Below are positions 9,632 through 13,527 of a stretch of DNA of 13,527 nucleotides, piece after piece. Numbering within the stretch: the stretch's first letter is position 1; each line of letters opens with the position of its first letter. This DNA is from Mucidula mucida (lineage: Eukaryota > Basidiomycota > Agaricomycetes > Agaricales > Physalacriaceae), in assembly GCA_015501055.1 (NCBI GenBank), contig JADNYV010000885.1:1-13527 (forward strand), read 5' to 3'. The notes under the pieces are model-generated. The model saw only the letters and a program-made list of their open reading frames with translations, did not search any database and was not told where the DNA came from. A program made the position numbers and the translations under genes.

Positions 9632-10496
9632 ATGACATCCCCAACGAGTGTTCGACTGCCAGGAATCCAAAGTCTTCTCCCCGGTGAGAGTCTTCCCCAT
9701 TTCTTACCGTCACGGGCTCTCAATCTCGCCGCGGGAAATTAGAACATATCTTCCGCCAGTTCGAGCACGCTAACGCCGACACCACCATGAGTACTGGCCG
9801 CTCTACCGCTGTGCAGCAGCACCCCCTAGTAATGTGTCGGCGATGCCACGGGACGTAGTCTCCGACGAAGCGGACGACGATGTAGACGACGAGAACCAAG
9901 CAGAAGGCCTTCCCGCTCCAGGACCAGGCTCCTACGAGAGGGATCACGTCTGTATCTACTGCAATCGAAGGTGTAGTCGACCTAGTCTGCTGCGTGTCCA
10001 TATGCGCATTCACACGGGTGTAACTCGTGAGTATCATTTCCGCTGTCGCCGTGCTGACAGAAATTAATTTCAATCTTCCATCAGCGTTCCAATGCCCAGA
10101 TCCTAATTGTGGACGTGTCTTCAACGTCAAGTCCAATATGAAGCGTCACTATGCGCGCCACATTCCGAAAAATGCTCGCGGTAGCTCGAATACTAATTCG
10201 GCGTCTTCTCAGGTACGCCCAAGCAAGTATTCTAAGGATGTTGAGCACGACTCATTGTTCTGCGTTTTTGAAAGATACCACAATACCCACAGATTCGAGA
10301 CGGCGGCAGTGAGCACAGTGTCATGAATCACGACCAGGAAATACAGCAAGGATACCCCAGGACATCTTACGGCCACGGCCAGAACTCTGACCACGGTATC
10401 GGTAGCTTTGTAGAACGGCGTCACTATGAAGCATCCGCTGTGTACACGATTCTCTGCGCAGAGTTGACGAGGCATCCGAACCTTCGATCCTTGTAA
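9632..10496 (+). CDS. Two-finger C2H2 zinc-finger transcription factor
   Basis: Likely nuclear DNA-binding protein. The proposed exons are 9632-9683, 9743-10026, 10085-10212 and 10293-10496, with introns of 59, 58 and 80 nt. All junctions keep phase; TAA is at 10494-10496. Exon 1 encodes MTSPTSVRLPGIQSLLP, a short N-terminal motif seen in Agaricomycete C2H2 factors. An acidic stretch (DEADDDVDDENQ) follows. Finger 1 is C-x2-C-x12-H-x3-H (CIYCNRRCSRPSLLRVHMRIH in two parts, C at 9951). The linker TGVTPFQ spans the second intron. Finger 2 is C-x4-C-x12-H-x3-H (CPDPNC...KRHYARH). The remaining 90 or so residues are polar with no known domain. One frame break of a single missing base lies in exon 2, in or next to the C5 run at 9822-9826; without it, translation ends at TAG 9856-9858, before the fingers. 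The fingers are certain, the last exon less so, and the target genes are unknown. Confidence 0.85.
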
Positions 10497-10972
10497 TAAC
10501 GTACCAATCAAGAGAGCACGAGTTTAATGTTGATAGAATGTGATAAAGCTTGCATATTGTACGGTGCATACTTCCACCGGTTGGACTTTTGACGCTCAAC
10601 ACAATTCCAAGCGATATCCACACGCATGTGTATTCTTCGAACCCATATGGATCTATACCTCGGGCCTCCATGGAAGGACTCTGGCTGTTATGAAAACTCG
10701 CGCCTGCTCCTTTACGTTCTTTCGCCACTAAAGGTACAAATAACCTATAGATTCCGCTCCTGAGGAACACTACTTGGCCGCGGCGCGAGTCATTCGTCTC
10801 AACTGAGATCCCGGGAGAGTTCGGCGAAAGGTTCGCTAACACGCAAAAGGATTATACTATTGGGACCCACGCAAAGAGGCTTACTCTCAAGTACAAGATC
10901 ATACGTTATATACCGTCGCTTCCGAAAGATCCCTGATCATATAGGAATAACCCCAGAGACGTCAAGACGCGT

Positions 10973-10993
10973 AGGATCAGCAGTGCTGATCCT
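10973..10993. repeat. Perfect 9-bp inverted repeat, 3-nt loop
   Basis: AGGATCAGC (10973-10981) and GCTGATCCT (10985-10993) are exact reverse complements around AGT. The element lies about 480 bp after the C2H2 stop. It could form a hairpin or bind a dimeric factor; nothing else indicates its role. Confidence 0.8.
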
Positions 10994-11030
10994 CGGAAGT
11001 CGGACGTCACGGTCTACAGTCGTATAACCG

Positions 11031-11047
11031 CGTACGTACGTACGTAC
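11031..11047. repeat. CGTA tetranucleotide tract
   Basis: Four tandem CGTA units plus one base. The tract is self-complementary over its length, and a C-rich stretch follows it (11048-11067). Confidence 0.85.
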
Positions 11048-11871
11048 CTACCCACCCATCCGCCCCAAGAGTGAATGGGCCATCGATACTCTGATCCCCG
11101 AATGTTGAACGTGAACGCTGAGCTCTTAAAATATCGGCGTTCCCGCGCGAGATTAGCGGGCTGATCATCGTTGTGGGATTTGATCTACCTTTCATGAAGA
11201 TGATGATGAGCCACTGATCAATCGTCAATGAATGGCGTTTTGGCACGTCCTGGTATTCTGATCGAAGAGAGAGCTTCGGAGCTTGTTACAGCCAATTCTC
11301 AGGAAGCAATCACTGTCGGTCTCTCGCTCATCTCGCTCATCAATACGGAGCGGCGTGCCTTTTTGCTCCTGGACCTACGCCACGAAAGGAACCGCGGAAA
11401 CGGGCACTGGCAGACGCAGGGGCCTTACTACCCTTCTGAAAGTCTCAGTTGATGCTGGGTCCTTTCTACTGTTTTTGGATAGCCCTTGAAGCTATACGAC
11501 TTGTTCCCTGCTTCCTCTCGCCCTGCCATGAGCCTTCCTCTTCGTTTGAAGTGCCAGTTTCGTAGTTTGTCTATCCATCTCAATCAAGACGAATGCCATA
11601 CATATGCTATTCTTCACCGCAAATATGCCTATCGAGGCGTACAATATAAACGCGTGGCGGCGCTTCCAAGGGTTATCTCCAGCCCCACAAAAGATCGTAG
11701 GCTGCATGTCGGTCGATCCACTTGATGCTTCCGTGCCGAATAGTAGTTGCTATGAACTTTGAATGTTGAATTAGCAAATAGTACAATAATATTCCAAACA
11801 ACAAAGAACAAGGTCCCGGTATTCAAAAGAATGTTACAAGGTATACAGTTAAATAATTTGTCACCCCAACA

Positions 11872-13247
11872 TCACTCGTTGGCAACCTTTAACACCTTGT
11901 CCCTCCGCCCAGTCACCTCATCAGAAGAAGAAGAATCAGATTCGTAGTCAGAATCATTGCCTTGACCGAATGGATTCGGGATAGTCGATGCTGCAGATCT
12001 ACCAAGGGTGTCATAGTGTGAGGCGTAGCTTTCCGGCGGTGGAGGCGGAGGCTTGGGTGATTGTGAATAACGCGGAGAAACGGGAGGCGGACGGTCAACA
12101 TAGCCATTATCAGGAAGTGGAGGTGACGCCTGAGAATAGCGGGGTGACACCGAAGGAGAGGGATCGATTGCGAGGCCCATATCGGATCCTCGACGTAGAT
12201 CGTACGGGTGAGTTGGGGGACTGGGCGAAGGTGAATAACTATAATCATAACCTTGGTGCTGGAAGCGGTTCCCTTCGTCGTGATACGTGCTGTGATAGGA
12301 CGCATACTGAGAATGATACCCGGCCTCTGGAGGAGCCGCAAAGGCAGGGTACGGCATCGCGTCCGCCCGCCCGACCTCGCCCTCCCATGAAGACGAAGAC
12401 ACGCCCATCGAGCGTGTACGCTGCACGCCCACACCAGCAGCGCCAGCACTCGTCCCCATGCCCATACCTATTTCCTGCATGTCCCCATATGCTCCATGCT
12501 TGTACCCCATCGTGCTATGCATGTCATGATCTCGCTCAACGCTAAAGTCGGCGTAATCGTGATGTCTAGGGGTGTTTGCTGCCGCGGCCGCGAGCTCTCG
12601 ATCCCACTTCAACGCACGCCGTCGCCGGATGCAAGTCATGAAGGCCACGAAGAGAATGCCAACGGCAAGTAACCCGACGACGCTAAAGACGCCAGCGACA
12701 GCGCCTGTGTTCTCCATGAATCTGTGACACGTAGTCAGTGATACTGTCAAGGGGGGGGGGAGCAGCGGGATCGTGTGATGTGTTCTGGAACAGGAGGGCG
12801 TGTGGAATAAGGAGACTGCAGTGCACGAAAACGATATGCGGTGGGAAGGGAGCACTCACCCAGTAGCTTTGGCGCTTGAAGCCGCTCCATCGCTCGTTAG
12901 GCTTCCAGACGGAGCCACCACAGGGACAACGCGAGTGATTGTCACGACTCCTCCGCTCGAATCCGTCGTGAGAGCGGTTACACTGACTACAACCGGCTTC
13001 GAGCTCGAGAAAGACGTCGGAGTGATTATCGGGGCAGCCGAGGTGCTTGTGGGCGTCACAACGGGAGTACTAGTAGTCGAACTAGAACTACTAGAAGCAG
13101 TAATGACAGACGATGAAGCCGAGGTCGTGGTCGCTATAGCATCGCTCGTAGTCACGATAGACGAGGACGTCAAAGACGTGGAGCCTAACTGGGAATCCGA
13201 GGAAGTCGGTAAGCTAACGGAAATGGAACTCTCGGTGGAGCTCTCAG
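11872..13247 (-). CDS. Single-pass membrane protein, Ser/Thr-rich ectodomain
   Basis: Architecture like fungal wall-stress sensors (Mid2/Wsc style), although no WSC domain is seen. The exons, on the minus strand, are 13247-12860 and 12721-11872. The 138-nt intron (GTGAGT to CACAG) keeps frame. The first exon starts at a strong acceptor (TTCTTCCTAG, ending at 13248), so the signal-peptide exon lies upstream and was not resolved; the CDS is 5' partial. About 410 residues are visible. Roughly the first 130 are Ser/Thr-rich (SSSSSSTTSTPVVTPTSTSA), suited to O-mannosylation. Then comes one transmembrane helix (GVFSVVGLLAVGILFVAFM) followed by a stop-transfer IRRRR. A cytoplasmic tail of about 250 residues is rich in Gly, Met, Tyr and Pro, with two VSPRYSQ copies, a run of six prolines (a possible SH3 ligand) and an acidic Ser cluster (SDYESDSSSSDE) before VANE at the C-terminus. 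The role is inferred from architecture only. Confidence 0.82.
12751..12760. repeat. G10 homopolymer inside the membrane-protein intron
   Basis: Ten consecutive G on the plus strand (C10 on the coding strand), within the 138-nt intron about 30-40 nt before its acceptor. It could serve as the intron's polypyrimidine tract and may vary in length between strains or reads. Confidence 0.9.
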
Positions 13248-13527
13248 CTAGGAAGAAAAATTGTTAACTTGTGATGATTGAAAAAGCCAGAAAGGGACTG
13301 ACACATCTCTCAAATTCCTCAGGTTCCTAGCACAATCATGCAGAGACGGTGAGAGGCAAGGAAGCGAGAAACGAGGTGGCGTCAAGTAAGTAAAGACAGG
13401 TGGACTGTTACGTAAAAGTCAGCAGATGCTTCGCCCCCGAAGATATTAGACAGAAACGCCCTATGTTGTGTGTCTGGGCGTTTGAAAAGAGGGGTTCCAT
13501 TTGAGAAAGGAGAGGCTGGGCAACATA
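13248..13527 (-). other. 5' region of the membrane-protein gene
   Basis: It begins with the intron end preceding the Ser/Thr exon (branch-like GTTAAC followed by a pyrimidine tract). I looked for an upstream exon with a signal peptide in phase 1. ATGs at 13500, 13526, 13343 and 13306 (minus strand) all lead quickly to stops or give no hydrophobic segment. The first exon is either very short, altered by a base change, or beyond the window edge. Confidence 0.45.

Larger units (their letters stand above)
10497..11871. other. Convergent spacer, no supported gene
   Basis: This lies between the 3' ends of two convergent genes. The longest open frame is 173 codons on the minus strand (10842-10321), but it partly covers the last C2H2 exon antisense, shows no domain and has random-looking composition. 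Plus-strand frames at 11228-11489 also show no family features. The left side should hold the C2H2 3' untranslated region, and the AT-rich right side (11740-11870) that of the membrane-protein gene. A strong palindrome and a CGTA tract are listed separately. Confidence 0.5.

Noticed and set aside
10321..10842. 173-codon minus-strand ORF
   Set aside because: It overlaps the last C2H2 exon, has no recognisable domain or signal, and its composition looks like chance.
11913..12545. Long ORFs on both strands over the cytoplasmic tail
   Set aside because: They are shadows of the low-complexity tail-coding exon. The frame joined to the transmembrane helix by the intron is the real one.
12800..13267. 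155-codon plus-strand ORF rich in Val, Glu and Thr
   Set aside because: It is the antisense of the Ser/Thr-rich ectodomain exon and intron of the membrane protein; the composition is explained by that.
1..13527. CRISPR array, insertion sequence, integrated virus or bacterial defence system
   Set aside because: No regularly spaced repeats, transposase, reverse transcriptase or viral proteins are visible; the intron structure and gene content are those of a fungal chromosome.

Overview
The window looks like chromosomal DNA of a filamentous basidiomycete, most likely an Agaricomycete. The evidence is a set of protein-coding genes cut by many very short GT-AG introns (about 46-62 nt, with a few longer), and protein families typical of that group. 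There is nothing bacterial about the layout: no operons, and genes lie on both strands with spacers of several hundred bases.

Layout from left to right. (1) Positions 1-1680 hold no gene I can support, but carry a compact cluster of direct and inverted repeats (250-391). (2) Positions 1681-3707, minus strand, hold a relic or pseudokinase of the fungal Aim9/APH-like phosphotransferase family. Its four exons are recognisable, but it has a frameshift at the catalytic loop, an in-frame TAG, and substitutions at both expected catalytic/metal aspartates. (3) Positions 3708-4484 are a spacer. (4) Positions 4485-7923, minus strand, hold the anchor gene of the window, a Golgi-type Ca2+/Mn2+ P-type ATPase (PMR1/SPCA), with six introns and all core P-type motifs. 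(5) Positions 7924-8253 are a divergent promoter with a dense palindrome cluster. (6) Positions 8254-9355, plus strand, look like a poorly resolved gene for a secreted, cysteine-rich protein; one exon pair encodes a six-cysteine pattern like a thrombospondin type 1 repeat. (7) Positions 9632-10496, plus strand, hold a two-finger C2H2 transcription factor gene with four exons. (8) Positions 10497-11871 are a spacer between convergent genes, with a near-perfect palindrome and a short CGTA tract. (9) Positions 11872 to about 13247, minus strand, hold a single-pass membrane protein with a Ser/Thr-rich ectodomain and a proline-rich cytoplasmic tail, in the style of fungal cell-wall stress sensors; its 5' end is not resolved.

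The most striking property of the window is a recurring defect. Otherwise well-conserved reading frames are interrupted by changes that mostly look like loss of one base, often in or beside a short homopolymer. At least seven such breaks fall within about 730 bp of the ATPase gene, one lies in the C2H2 gene, one in the Aim9-like gene, and probably one or more in the secreted-protein gene. In the ATPase and C2H2 genes the amino-acid motifs around the breaks remain good, which favours base-calling or assembly error over decay. The Aim9-like gene also has substitutions at key residues, which favours real degeneration there. No clearly novel multi-gene system is visible. The most promising less-described item is the TSR-like secreted protein divergent from the ATPase.
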